Of a DNA stretch of 64,000 bases, positions 43,323 through 51,901 are shown in pieces. Each line of letters begins with the position of its first letter. Within the stretch, counting starts at the first letter, position 1. Both the position numbers and the translations under genes were made by a program. Source of the stretch: Anaerolineae bacterium. GTDB taxonomy: Bacteria > Desulfobacterota > Desulfobacteria > Desulfobacterales > ETH-SRB1. The notes under the pieces were generated by a model, which searched no databases, was not told the DNA's origin, and saw only the letters and a list, made by a program, of their open reading frames with translations. Location: the NCBI GenBank assembly GCA_035529315.1, contig DATKWZ010000034.1:78739-142738 (forward strand). The letters run 5' to 3'.

Positions 43323-46300
43323 TAACCTTCTTTGATATCAATAAGATCATGATAAACAGAGCCTTCACGGCCGTCAATGCTTATATAATCACCGGCTGTT
43401 AATGATATCTTGTTAAACAAGCAGTTTTTTTTCTTCTCATTACAGATAAGATCCACGCATCCAACCACACATGTTTTGCCAAGCCGGTGAGCCACTACAG
43501 CGGCGTGGGATGTTAACCCTCCACGCGCGGTAAGCAGGCCGTCGGAGGCATATATCTCCTGAATATCATCTGGAACAGTATCTGCTCTGAGAAGGATTAA
43601 AGATGTTTCCGGCTCCAGTTTTCTCCATTTATCTATTTCATCCAGGCTGAAAACCACCCGGCCGCTCATTGCCCCGCCGCTGACTCCGATACCGTGCCCT
43701 AAATATTTGTCTTCCGATATTTTCTCTGGATAAAAGGTTAAAACCTTTTTCCTCTCTCTCATGGTCATATCTCTGGCCTGGAGCAGATAGAGATCCTTTA
43801 TTGAAGGGCTTTCAAATGTAAATTCGATTTCCTGAGGGCTCCAACCTTTTTTATAGACTAATTCACTTGACCAATCTTTCAATGCTTTGAAAATAAGCGG
43901 AAAATGTGATTCAAGGGTTATGTCGGTCTGTCTCATTTCAATATCCTGCTGATTGATTGAAATCGGCATGGTATTGACAAGCCCTGAAACCACATCTTCA
44001 CCCTGATTTCCGAGCGTAAAATCGCCCCACAACCTTAAGATATCCCCGGACCATCTCGGATTATGGGTAAAAAAGACTCCTGAACCCGACTGTCGGCCAA
44101 GATTGCCGAAAACCATTTTCTGAACAGTAACGGCCGTGCCCCAGTCATCTGATATGCCCATAATTTTACGGTAAGCTTTGGCTTTTGATTCTTCCCAGGA
44201 TCCGAGGACGCTTTTTATTGCCATATACAGTTGTTCGAACGGATCTTCTATAATGTTAATCCCGGCATCCCTTATCATATCCTTATAAGCCAGAGCCACT
44301 TTTCTCATCTCTTGGCCGGGGAACCCTCTTTTATAAGGGATACTCAGGCGTTGCTTGAACTCATTAATAATTGCGTCAAAATCATTCCTCTCAAGATTAT
44401 ATGACATACCATAACACTGGAGAAACCTGCGATAATTATCCCATGCAAACCAGCTGTTGTTGGTTTGCATGGCAATTCCGGCTGCAATCTCCTCATTTAA
44501 TCCGACATTAAGGAAGCTATACATCATTCCGGGTTGTGAAACAGCCCCTCCGCTTCTAACAGAAATGAGCAAAGGGTTTTTCGGGTCTCCAAACTTTTTT
44601 TCCGTAACCTTTTCCAGGTCGCATATCTGGCTGTAAAGCTGTTTTTTGAAATACTCCCGTGCCGGAGGAAAATTGTCGATCACCTCTCTTGAACGAAACA
44701 CCTCCGTGGTTATAATAAAACCCGGAGGCACCGGCAAACCGTAATTTATCAGCTTAATTATGTTAAACCCTTTGTTGCCTAAATATATCAAGCCAAAAAC
44801 CTTTTTATTTACCGGCACAAAAGGGCTTAAAGCCCGTTGAGGATCATAGTTGAGAAGCTGGTGGAGCTTATCTTTAGGCAGTTTGTCTGACTGGTGAAAA
44901 AGTGTGTTCAGTATTCGACCTAAAAACAGGTCAAGCTGCTGAAGCCCTAATGACAGCGCCAGCCTGTCGCGGAAAAAGATTTCCGACACCCTTTGCGCTA
45001 TCTCTTCAGAGTTAATCACTCCCTCTTTGGGAAGATATTTCTCTGAAATACGGTCAATAGGGGTTTGAGCCAGTATTACGGTCAGATTCTGTTCGTGGAT
45101 ATTATGAAAATAATCATTAATTATATTTTTTACAGCGAGCGTAACCCCCTTGAATATATCAACATACTGGGTAAAGGTAAAACCCCTTACTTCGAGCAGA
45201 TGGGCTAAAAGATCAAGTTGACGCTCCATTTCGATTGATGAGATTCCATTTAACTGCAACGCCCTGTTAAACAATAGTAACCGGTCGTAAATCTGATAAA
45301 AAGTGGCTCTGGTGATAATGCTGAGATCAATGCTTTCAATAAATTCCTCAAACAATGCATTGACTATCGATTCTATCCGAAAGGTAAGCCCAAGCGCATC
45401 AAATTTTCTTTCGTGGTAAAACCCGTATATAGACGGTATATCAACAGCAAAATGTCTTTTCTTATAAATATCTTCCCTAATCTCATACGATTTTGAAGAA
45501 ATTATGATTTTTTTGAGCAGATCAAGATAATCAAGCAGCATGCAAAGCTTTTTCTTTAAATCAGGTTCAATAAGAGCCTTTTTAAGCGCGTCTATATCCG
45601 GAAATGCATCGATTTTAAATCGTGAAAGATAATGGTCGATTTCGCTGTCTGATTTTAAGCTGAATATGAGGTCGTATTTTTGATGTAAAAGTTTGTAAAA
45701 GGATATGGTCATTTTCACCCGCTTAATATCTTTTTCAGACACCTTTGAAATATCTGCTGCATGGCTTTGCAGTTCTTTTTCATTTAAAGCAATGAGGTCG
45801 TCCGGTAAATATAGCTTCTTTGCTTTAAGGTGTAACATTACCCTGTGAACGCCATCAATATAAGGGCCTCGGGTATGGATTTGATCAAAAATACCGGGTG
45901 GGATAAAAGGCTTTAGAATCTCCCTGTTTTTGGTTTGCCAGAAATTAATAACCGCTTCCATAAAGCCGATCATCCTGCTGCTGCTTTCAACATGGCTCTG
46001 TTTTCGCAGAAAATGTATAAGAACATCCTTTTGGTGTGTTAATTCATCGAGCTGTGTTGATATATCCCTTAGCATTCCTTCAGCGCCTATATCATTAAAA
46101 TATACAGGAAAGAGCCTTGCGAGCTGTTTTGCAAGATTATATACAGATCTGATATCGCTGTTTAAAAATCGTGTAATATCGCGGGGAAACAGGTCGGTAT
46201 CCTTGATAAAAACACCGCATAGAGACAGATGAATCGTCAGGTGGGAAATAAGCCTTGTTGACCATTTGGGGTTAAGCTCGATAAGCTCCAGCCAGGTCCT

Positions 46301-47515
46301 TATATTTTGCATGTGTGAGCTGTTGACCTGTATCTGCCAGTCGCTTCCGACCCCTTTTATCATTGGTGACTGAAAACCAATGGCAACCAGGTGATCAATA
46401 AAAAAATTCACAAGGTCGATTTGATCTGTTTTATATACTCCCTTACCCATATTAAGGACGCAGTTTAAAACAGTGGCAGGAAATTTATCGGCCAGCCCTC
46501 TTAATATGGAAAAGGTTTTCTCTATCAGTTTGTGGATATTCCCGCCTTTTTCATGCTCTATAAGCTGGGAAAGGGTTCTGTTGATATCTCTTAAAGCTTC
46601 TTCGTAAATGATTGAAAGTCCGGGTGTCTTCATTGTGTGGAAAAGAAATATAAGTTTCCACAGGTTGCCTTTGCCGGTTTTCGCTCCTGCTTCAACCAGT
46701 CTTTGTGGGATCTCCTTGTATATTTCAACAATCTGACTGTATGCCGGCAGTTCTAACAGGTTTTGTAAAATTTTTTTAGAGTCAATACCATTTTGCAGGG
46801 CGATTTTGCCTGTAATTGACTGCCATTTGTTAATTTGCTTATGAGATATATATTTAAAAATTTCATCAAACGGTTCTTTGTCGTCAATATCACCAGCCTC
46901 GTTTTTAAACCAGTCAAACGGATCCTCCTCGCTTAGCCAGTAAGAATATGTATGCTTGAAATATTTTAACAAAACCAGGTTGATTGCCCGGTAATCTACA
47001 TTTGTGAGATCATGCGTATGATTTAGAATTGCTTTGGCCAGTCTTTTTATCTGATAGAAGCTTTTAACAAACAGAAAGAAACCATCTTTTTTATAATTCC
47101 TGATGCTGTCAAAGGAGCTATCGATTACAGGCATGAACCTTTTGATATCCGGACCGGAATCTTTTATGATTTTTTGCAGGAAAAGAAGAAGATTGTCTAC
47201 GGCATCGGCTTTGATCTTAATATTGTTTTCAGATATAATAGCATGGTTAAAGATATTTACTAAAAGAGTTGCTGCATCAGGACCTTTAGGATGGTTTTTA
47301 AGAAGATGAAAATAATTCAGGGAATAATTTCTTGCTTCCCTGACAATAAATTCCCAGTTTTTATAAGGGTGGGAAAGCTCCTTCAAAAAGGTATTTAAAC
47401 CGTCCATAACTCCATAGTACTTGGACATTATCTCCTGAAGGATTGAATATTTGTCCTCTATGGCAACATCAACACGATAGCATTCCAGGTTTATTTCAAG
47501 GGCTTTTGATTTCAA
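43322..47515 (-). CDS. Dikinase-like protein: large novel N-terminal region, PPDK-type ATP-grasp domain, phosphohistidine swivel domain
   Basis: At 1397 residues this is much longer than PEP synthase. Residues 1 to about 900 are helical, with no motif I can name. From about 905 a pyruvate-phosphate-dikinase-type ATP-binding domain follows (GNKGFNIIKLINYGLPVPPGF, SVRSGGAVSQPGMM, GSGVFFTHNP, YLLQARDM). Then comes the swivelling domain with the phospho-acceptor H1337 in ARGGLTSHAAVVA. The C-terminal PEP/pyruvate TIM barrel is absent; the protein ends 60 residues after the histidine. By analogy with other three-part dikinases, the N-terminal region may bind the acceptor. Its ATG overlaps the RACo-like gene by 4 bases, so the two are coupled. 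The substrate is unknown. Confidence 0.85.
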   Translation of the reverse strand: MKSKALEINLECYRVDVAIEDKYSILQEIMSKYYGVMDGLNTFLKELSHPYKNWEFIVREARNYSLNYFHLLKNHPKGPDAATLLVNIFNHAIISENNIKIKADAVDNLLLFLQKIIKDSGPDIKRFMPVIDSSFDSIRNYKKDGFFLFVKSFYQIKRLAKAILNHTHDLTNVDYRAINLVLLKYFKHTYSYWLSEEDPFDWFKNEAGDIDDKEPFDEIFKYISHKQINKWQSITGKIALQNGIDSKKILQNLLELPAYSQIVEIYKEIPQRLVEAGAKTGKGNLWKLIFLFHTMKTPGLSIIYEEALRDINRTLSQLIEHEKGGNIHKLIEKTFSILRGLADKFPATVLNCVLNMGKGVYKTDQIDLVNFFIDHLVAIGFQSPMIKGVGSDWQIQVNSSHMQNIRTWLELIELNPKWSTRLISHLTIHLSLCGVFIKDTDLFPRDITRFLNSDIRSVYNLAKQLARLFPVYFNDIGAEGMLRDISTQLDELTHQKDVLIHFLRKQSHVESSSRMIGFMEAVINFWQTKNREILKPFIPPGIFDQIHTRGPYIDGVHRVMLHLKAKKLYLPDDLIALNEKELQSHAADISKVSEKDIKRVKMTISFYKLLHQKYDLIFSLKSDSEIDHYLSRFKIDAFPDIDALKKALIEPDLKKKLCMLLDYLDLLKKIIISSKSYEIREDIYKKRHFAVDIPSIYGFYHERKFDALGLTFRIESIVNALFEEFIESIDLSIITRATFYQIYDRLLLFNRALQLNGISSIEMERQLDLLAHLLEVRGFTFTQYVDIFKGVTLAVKNIINDYFHNIHEQNLTVILAQTPIDRISEKYLPKEGVINSEEIAQRVSEIFFRDRLALSLGLQQLDLFLGRILNTLFHQSDKLPKDKLHQLLNYDPQRALSPFVPVNKKVFGLIYLGNKGFNIIKLINYGLPVPPGFIITTEVFRSREVIDNFPPAREYFKKQLYSQICDLEKVTEKKFGDPKNPLLISVRSGGAVSQPGMMYSFLNVGLNEEIAAGIAMQTNNSWFAWDNYRRFLQCYGMSYNLERNDFDAIINEFKQRLSIPYKRGFPGQEMRKVALAYKDMIRDAGINIIEDPFEQLYMAIKSVLGSWEESKAKAYRKIMGISDDWGTAVTVQKMVFGNLGRQSGSGVFFTHNPRWSGDILRLWGDFTLGNQGEDVVSGLVNTMPISINQQDIEMRQTDITLESHFPLIFKALKDWSSELVYKKGWSPQEIEFTFESPSIKDLYLLQARDMTMRERKKVLTFYPEKISEDKYLGHGIGVSGGAMSGRVVFSLDEIDKWRKLEPETSLILLRADTVPDDIQEIYASDGLLTARGGLTSHAAVVAHRLGKTCVVGCVDLICNEKKKNCLFNKISLTAGDYISIDGREGSVYHDLIDIKEG

Positions 47516-49473
47516 TTCCTCAATTCCTTCCGGGCTTCAATGCGGGCTTTGAGTCTTGGAAATTTATTCATGTCTGTATGCGGCAAAAACAGGGAGGCCA
47601 TATAATTATTCATATATGATGCTGTTTCCGATAGTTCAAAGTTTGTAATCTTTCTGGTTACCTCTACCACATCTTTCCTTATATGGTTTGCCAGACAGAT
47701 CATTGTTGCGCCGGTAAGTGATCCATTGCCGATAAAAACAACCTTATCAGGATCTGTTTCAGGCAGCAGACCAATTGTCATTGCCTTTTCCAGGTCCACA
47801 TAACTTCCAAACCCGCCTGCCAGAATAATACGGTCAATATCGTCAATACTGAGCCCGACCTCTCCGAGAAGAGTCATGCATCCGCTGAACATTGCGCCCT
47901 TTGCTCTGATAAGATTATCGATATCCGGTTCGGTAATGACAATGTCCCTGTCTATGTGTGTAACATCCGCCTTTGCGAGTACATACTCATATATGCCGTT
48001 ATTCTGTCTTATACGATCTGTATCAAGACTGCGATCAAACTTGCCAAGGTTATCAACAACTCCCTGCTCAAACATTTCAGCTGCAATATTGATAAGGCCG
48101 CTGCCGCATATTCCTTTTGGCCGGACATTTCCTATGGTTATATTCATCGGCTCAAGCGTGAGGGGGTCTATGGAAAAATCTTCTATCGCTCCTTTTGTGG
48201 CGCGCATTCCAAATTTTATGCCGCCCCCTTCAAAAGCCGGGCCTGCAGAACATGCCGCACATGCAAGCCACTCTCTGTTGCCGATTACAATTTCAGCATT
48301 TGTGCCGATATCCATATACAGGGTAAGCTTTTCAGAGCGATACATTCCTGATGCCATTATACCGGCGACAATATCGCCTCCCACATAGCTTGATATCTCA
48401 GGATATATCAATGTGGTAACATGCTCACCTAATGCCATGCCCAACTCAATCGCCTTGATCGGCGGATACAACGCTGAAGTCGGCACATACGGCGAACGCC
48501 TGATGTATTTTGGGTCAACCTTCAGCATAAGCTGGGTCATAGTTGTGTTGCCCGCCAATGTAACTAATACAATTTGTTCAGGGTCAATTGCGGTATCATT
48601 AATTATCTTGCGCAGAATATTGTTGATGGTTTCCAAACTAACTTCATAAAGCTTTTCAAGCCCTCCTGGTTTTTCCGCATATATAAGCCTGGTGATTACA
48701 TCTTCTCCAAAACCTATCTGTTTGTTAAAATCACCGTAATCAGCCATGATTTTGCCTGTATTTAGATCTATCAGCCGGACATAGATGGTTGTTGTGCCTA
48801 TATCCATGGCAACTCCATAGCTTTCCCCGCTCGTATCACCGGGCTGGACATCGACGATATGAGTCTTTCTTCCGGCTTGGACCGGGCGGGCAAGAGTAAC
48901 GGTTATTTTAAAATTATTTTTTCTGAAAACCTCCGGGATCTTACGTATAACCGGCAGATTAATGACAAGACGACGCTCGTTGAAATTCAGTTTCAGGTAA
49001 TTAACAAGTCTTGCAACGTCAGACAGGTTGTCTTTTACAGAAGGCTCAGGTAGTTTAATATATATTTTTTCAACAGGGGGCAGGAAACAGCTGTTTTGCT
49101 TTAACTGCTTAAAATCCATTTCCTTGATACGGGCGGCTTGTCTGGGAGTGCTTTGCATGTTAAGCATGCTTGCATCAACATCCGATTCTACAGGTATACG
49201 TACAACCATGTCGCTTTTTACATTACTCAAACATGCCTGCCGGTATCCGGCCGCGCATTCTTCTTGGCTTAACTTTTCCGTTATTCCTCCATCAACATCC
49301 CCCTGCTCGATAATAACACGGCACTTGCCGCACACACCTTCCCCTCCGCACGAGGCATTAATATGCACCCCTGCCTCCATGGCGGCACGGATAATATTTT
49401 CTCCATCCCTTACGGTTATCCTCTTGTTGTGAGGCAAAAATAAAATTGTGTGCCTGATCATGTCCTGCTCCAT
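47512..49473 (-). CDS. RACo-like ASKHA protein (corrinoid-protein reductive activator)
   Basis: This 653-residue protein has an N-terminal [2Fe-2S] ferredoxin domain (C42/C48/C51 and C81), a linker, and an actin-like ATPase core (DUF4445). The core shows YGVAMDIGTTTIYVRL, LAGNTTMTQLML, LYMDIGTNAEIVIG, GICGSGLINIAAE and ILAGGFGSYVDLEKAM. Such proteins use ATP to return the inactive Co(II) state of corrinoid iron-sulfur proteins or methyltransferases to Co(I). CODH/ACS or methyltransferase genes usually lie near; here the only partner is the dikinase-like gene. GGGGAG precedes the chosen ATG. The exact corrinoid client is unknown. Confidence 0.9.
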   Translation of the reverse strand: MEQDMIRHTILFLPHNKRITVRDGENIIRAAMEAGVHINASCGGEGVCGKCRVIIEQGDVDGGITEKLSQEECAAGYRQACLSNVKSDMVVRIPVESDVDASMLNMQSTPRQAARIKEMDFKQLKQNSCFLPPVEKIYIKLPEPSVKDNLSDVARLVNYLKLNFNERRLVINLPVIRKIPEVFRKNNFKITVTLARPVQAGRKTHIVDVQPGDTSGESYGVAMDIGTTTIYVRLIDLNTGKIMADYGDFNKQIGFGEDVITRLIYAEKPGGLEKLYEVSLETINNILRKIINDTAIDPEQIVLVTLAGNTTMTQLMLKVDPKYIRRSPYVPTSALYPPIKAIELGMALGEHVTTLIYPEISSYVGGDIVAGIMASGMYRSEKLTLYMDIGTNAEIVIGNREWLACAACSAGPAFEGGGIKFGMRATKGAIEDFSIDPLTLEPMNITIGNVRPKGICGSGLINIAAEMFEQGVVDNLGKFDRSLDTDRIRQNNGIYEYVLAKADVTHIDRDIVITEPDIDNLIRAKGAMFSGCMTLLGEVGLSIDDIDRIILAGGFGSYVDLEKAMTIGLLPETDPDKVVFIGNGSLTGATMICLANHIRKDVVEVTRKITNFELSETASYMNNYMASLFLPHTDMNKFPRLKARIEARKELRN

Positions 49474-49560
49474 TTTACTCCCCTATTTTAATAGTATAGG
49501 AAATCCCATTTTTTGCCTAATGAATTCAGCACTATAAGACAAATATATCGCTGAACAGGA

Positions 49561-49780
49561 AAGTGCCTAAAGTGAGCTAAAGTGTCTAAAATGCCTAAAG
49601 TTGTGGTACGCCTTCGGCGTGCTAATTGATAACCCACTTGCCGGCCAACTACTCCTGCAGGAGCTACAGGATGTTGTCACTCCACTACTTTAGACACTCA
49701 TAACTTTAAAATCAGCAGCACTGAAGGTGCAGTCCTTAACTTTAGGCACTTTAGCTCACTTTAATATACTTTAGGCACTT
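49561..49780. repeat. 220-bp element with ~42-bp inverted arms (AGTGCCTAAAGTGAGCTAAAG type)
   Basis: The left arm (49561-49602), made of CTAAAGT-like units, is mirrored by the right arm (49738-49780). The centre holds small hairpins such as GTACGCC-TTC-GGCGTGC. It is non-coding and resembles MITE-like repeats of related genomes. Confidence 0.7.
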
Positions 49781-49785
49781 ATGTC

Positions 49786-49800
49786 CGCACCGAAGGTGCG
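49786..49800 (-). other. UUCG-loop hairpin directly after the CoA-transferase stop
   Basis: On the minus strand the stop codon TAG is followed at once by CGCACC-TTC-GGTGCG. A stable stem without a U tract: a 3'-end stabiliser or part of the adjacent repeat. Confidence 0.5.
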
Positions 49801-51675
49801 CTATTTTAATTCATCGAATCTGCAGTTAAGTGAAAGAACATCGCCATCAAAAATAGTCGTGGTTTTGTAAGGCACGCTTTTAAACAGCCTGATCATTGCC
49901 TGGTTTTGCGGCGAAGTATAGGCTGTAAAACCGGCAATTCCGTTTTCACGCGCAGCTTCGGAAAGTTTTCGCATCAGGATTCTGCCAATCCCTTTCCCCT
50001 GGTAGCTCCTGTTTACGGAAAAGGCTACCTCTGCCACGTTTTTTACTTCGTCAAGCAAATATTCTCCCACTCCAACAACATTTCTAAAGCCGGATTCACC
50101 GATAATTGCGACAATGGTAAGGTTTTTAATATAATCTATCTGCGACATGCCTTCAGCCTCTTCACGCACAAAGATTTTCTTTTCATGGAAAAATCTTAAA
50201 ATAATATCACTTTTTTCCTGGTTGTAAAAGTGCTCCTGCAACCTTCTTTCATCGACCGGTTTTGCGGGTCTGATGGTTACCGGTTCGCCTTCGATTGTAA
50301 GTGTTTCTTCAAGATCAAGAGGATAAACGCCGTGAATGGATTTTTTAAGCTCGCGCTTTGCGCTAAGCAGACCCATCTGTTTGGCCTCAAAAAACAGCTC
50401 ATCGCGAAAATCAGGATGAGCGATACTGATCATGGCCATAGCCCTTTCCTGGAGGCTTTTGCCGAACAGGTTGACAACGCCATACTCGGTAACAACACAT
50501 TGAACATCACCCCTTGGAACTACTACGGCCATGTCGCTCAGCCTGGGGACAATCCAGCTCTTATCGGCGCTTATGGATGTCGATGGGAGCATAAGGATCG
50601 ATTTACCCCCTTTAGATCGAGCTGTTCCTCTTATAAAGTCGAGCATACCTGAAACACCTGAAAAATAATCGTAAGAAAGGGTATCAGCGGCGACCTGGCC
50701 GGTGAGATCTACTGCCGTTGCCATGTTTAAGGAAACCATCCTGTAATGGCGGGAAATAATGCCGGGGTCGTTTACATAATCTGAAGGATGAAATTCTATG
50801 GCAGGATTATCATCTAAAAACTCGTACAGATAACCTGTTCCTATCGCGCTGCTTGCCACAAGCTTTCCCTCATTGAACCCCTTTTTCCGGTTTGTAATAA
50901 CCCCTTTTGACACAAGGTCCATTATACCGTTTGTCAGATATTGAGTATGGACTCCAAGATCATTTTTACTAGAGAGGTTTGAAAGGATTGCTCGCGGCGT
51001 AGCGCCTCTGCCGATGTCAATTGTTGAGCCATCGTCAATAAGTCGCGCTATTTGTCTGCCGATAAGATTTGAAGACGCGGACTCTTTAGCCTCATCAATT
51101 GCAAGAAGATCCTCATCATATTCGACAACCACATCTACATCATTAACATGGATAAAGCTTCGGCCAAGCACCCTTGGCATTTTAGAGTTTACCTGGGCGA
51201 TCACAAGATCGGCGGACATGGCTGCGGCCAGTGTTATATCCACGGAAATGCCAAGGCTTAACCATCCAAAATCATCCGGAGGAGACACCTGGATAAGGGC
51301 TACATGTATGGGAAGCTGTCTGTTCTTAAACAGAAAGGGCACCGCGGAAAGGTTTATCGGAGTAATAAATCGCATGTTTCCTGCAAAAGTATCAATAGCA
51401 GCAGACCCAAGATAAAAAGATCTAATATTCATGCTCCGGCAATTTGTTTTGTTTGCTATCAGTGTTAAAGGGGTGCTTCCCATGGTCATAAGGCGAACTA
51501 TCTCAAGGTCTGTAAAGTTTGCTGATGCTTCACCGAGCTCTTTGACCAGATGCTGCGGTTCTCCGCATGATGATCCGATAAAAACCCTTTTGCCGGACCC
51601 GATCAATTTTACTGCTTCCCGGCCGGTTTTTTTGATGCCGGCATAATGATCTGCCCAATAGATCGCTTTAGCCAT
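49801..51675 (-). CDS. Acetyl-CoA hydrolase/transferase-family protein fused to a GNAT domain
   Basis: Residues 1 to about 440 form a family I CoA-transferase-like unit (DDGSTIDIGRGATPRAIL, GLxHxxYLTNG, HPSDYVNDPGII, VVVPRGDVQCVVTEYG). Residues from about 465 are a GNAT acetyltransferase domain (VTIRPAKPVDERRL, VAFSVNRSYQGKGIGRILM). In related enzymes a glutamate after HT/HS or YT forms the acyl-thioester intermediate; here the residue is Q245 (GVHTQYLTNG, codon CAA). Classical CoA transfer is therefore doubtful unless another residue takes over. The fusion could instead sense or use acyl-CoA for protein acetylation. No strong ribosome site is seen before the ATG at 51675. Confidence 0.87.
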   Translation of the reverse strand: MAKAIYWADHYAGIKKTGREAVKLIGSGKRVFIGSSCGEPQHLVKELGEASANFTDLEIVRLMTMGSTPLTLIANKTNCRSMNIRSFYLGSAAIDTFAGNMRFITPINLSAVPFLFKNRQLPIHVALIQVSPPDDFGWLSLGISVDITLAAAMSADLVIAQVNSKMPRVLGRSFIHVNDVDVVVEYDEDLLAIDEAKESASSNLIGRQIARLIDDGSTIDIGRGATPRAILSNLSSKNDLGVHTQYLTNGIMDLVSKGVITNRKKGFNEGKLVASSAIGTGYLYEFLDDNPAIEFHPSDYVNDPGIISRHYRMVSLNMATAVDLTGQVAADTLSYDYFSGVSGMLDFIRGTARSKGGKSILMLPSTSISADKSWIVPRLSDMAVVVPRGDVQCVVTEYGVVNLFGKSLQERAMAMISIAHPDFRDELFFEAKQMGLLSAKRELKKSIHGVYPLDLEETLTIEGEPVTIRPAKPVDERRLQEHFYNQEKSDIILRFFHEKKIFVREEAEGMSQIDYIKNLTIVAIIGESGFRNVVGVGEYLLDEVKNVAEVAFSVNRSYQGKGIGRILMRKLSEAARENGIAGFTAYTSPQNQAMIRLFKSVPYKTTTIFDGDVLSLNCRFDELK

Positions 51676-51696
51676 AATTATCCTTTGTTAAGTGGT

Positions 51697-51901
51697 AACC
51701 GTTCACGGTTGTAGGTTCACAGTTTTTGACTTTTTACAAGATCATCATTTTTATATAGACACAATCTAACTTATTAAGTAATAATTATCAAGTTAAACTG
51801 CATTACTCAAGTTTCGCACCCTTTTTATTTATCAAAGCCTTTAACCCTTCTAAGGCGGATAAAACGGTAAGGGCCAAAATAAATTTTTTAATAAGGATAT
51901 T
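51697..51901. repeat. Repeat-rich spacer before the UvrD-type helicase
   Basis: It contains the palindrome AACCGTTCACGGTT (51697-51710), an inverted GTAAAAAGTC-family copy GACTTTTTACAAGATCATC (51728-51746), CTCAAGTTTCGCACCCT (51806-51822) and GGGCCAAAATAAATTTTT (51871-51888). The last two recur at 63791-63853 and, rearranged, at 55469-55535. Confidence 0.6.

Larger units (their letters stand above)
49474..49800. other. Non-coding 327-bp region with a long inverted repeat
   Basis: Almost the whole interval is taken up by the inverted repeat at 49561-49780 and a hairpin at 49786-49800. No gene is visible. The promoter of the RACo-like operon should lie near 49474-49560, but no clean match is seen. 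Confidence 0.55.
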
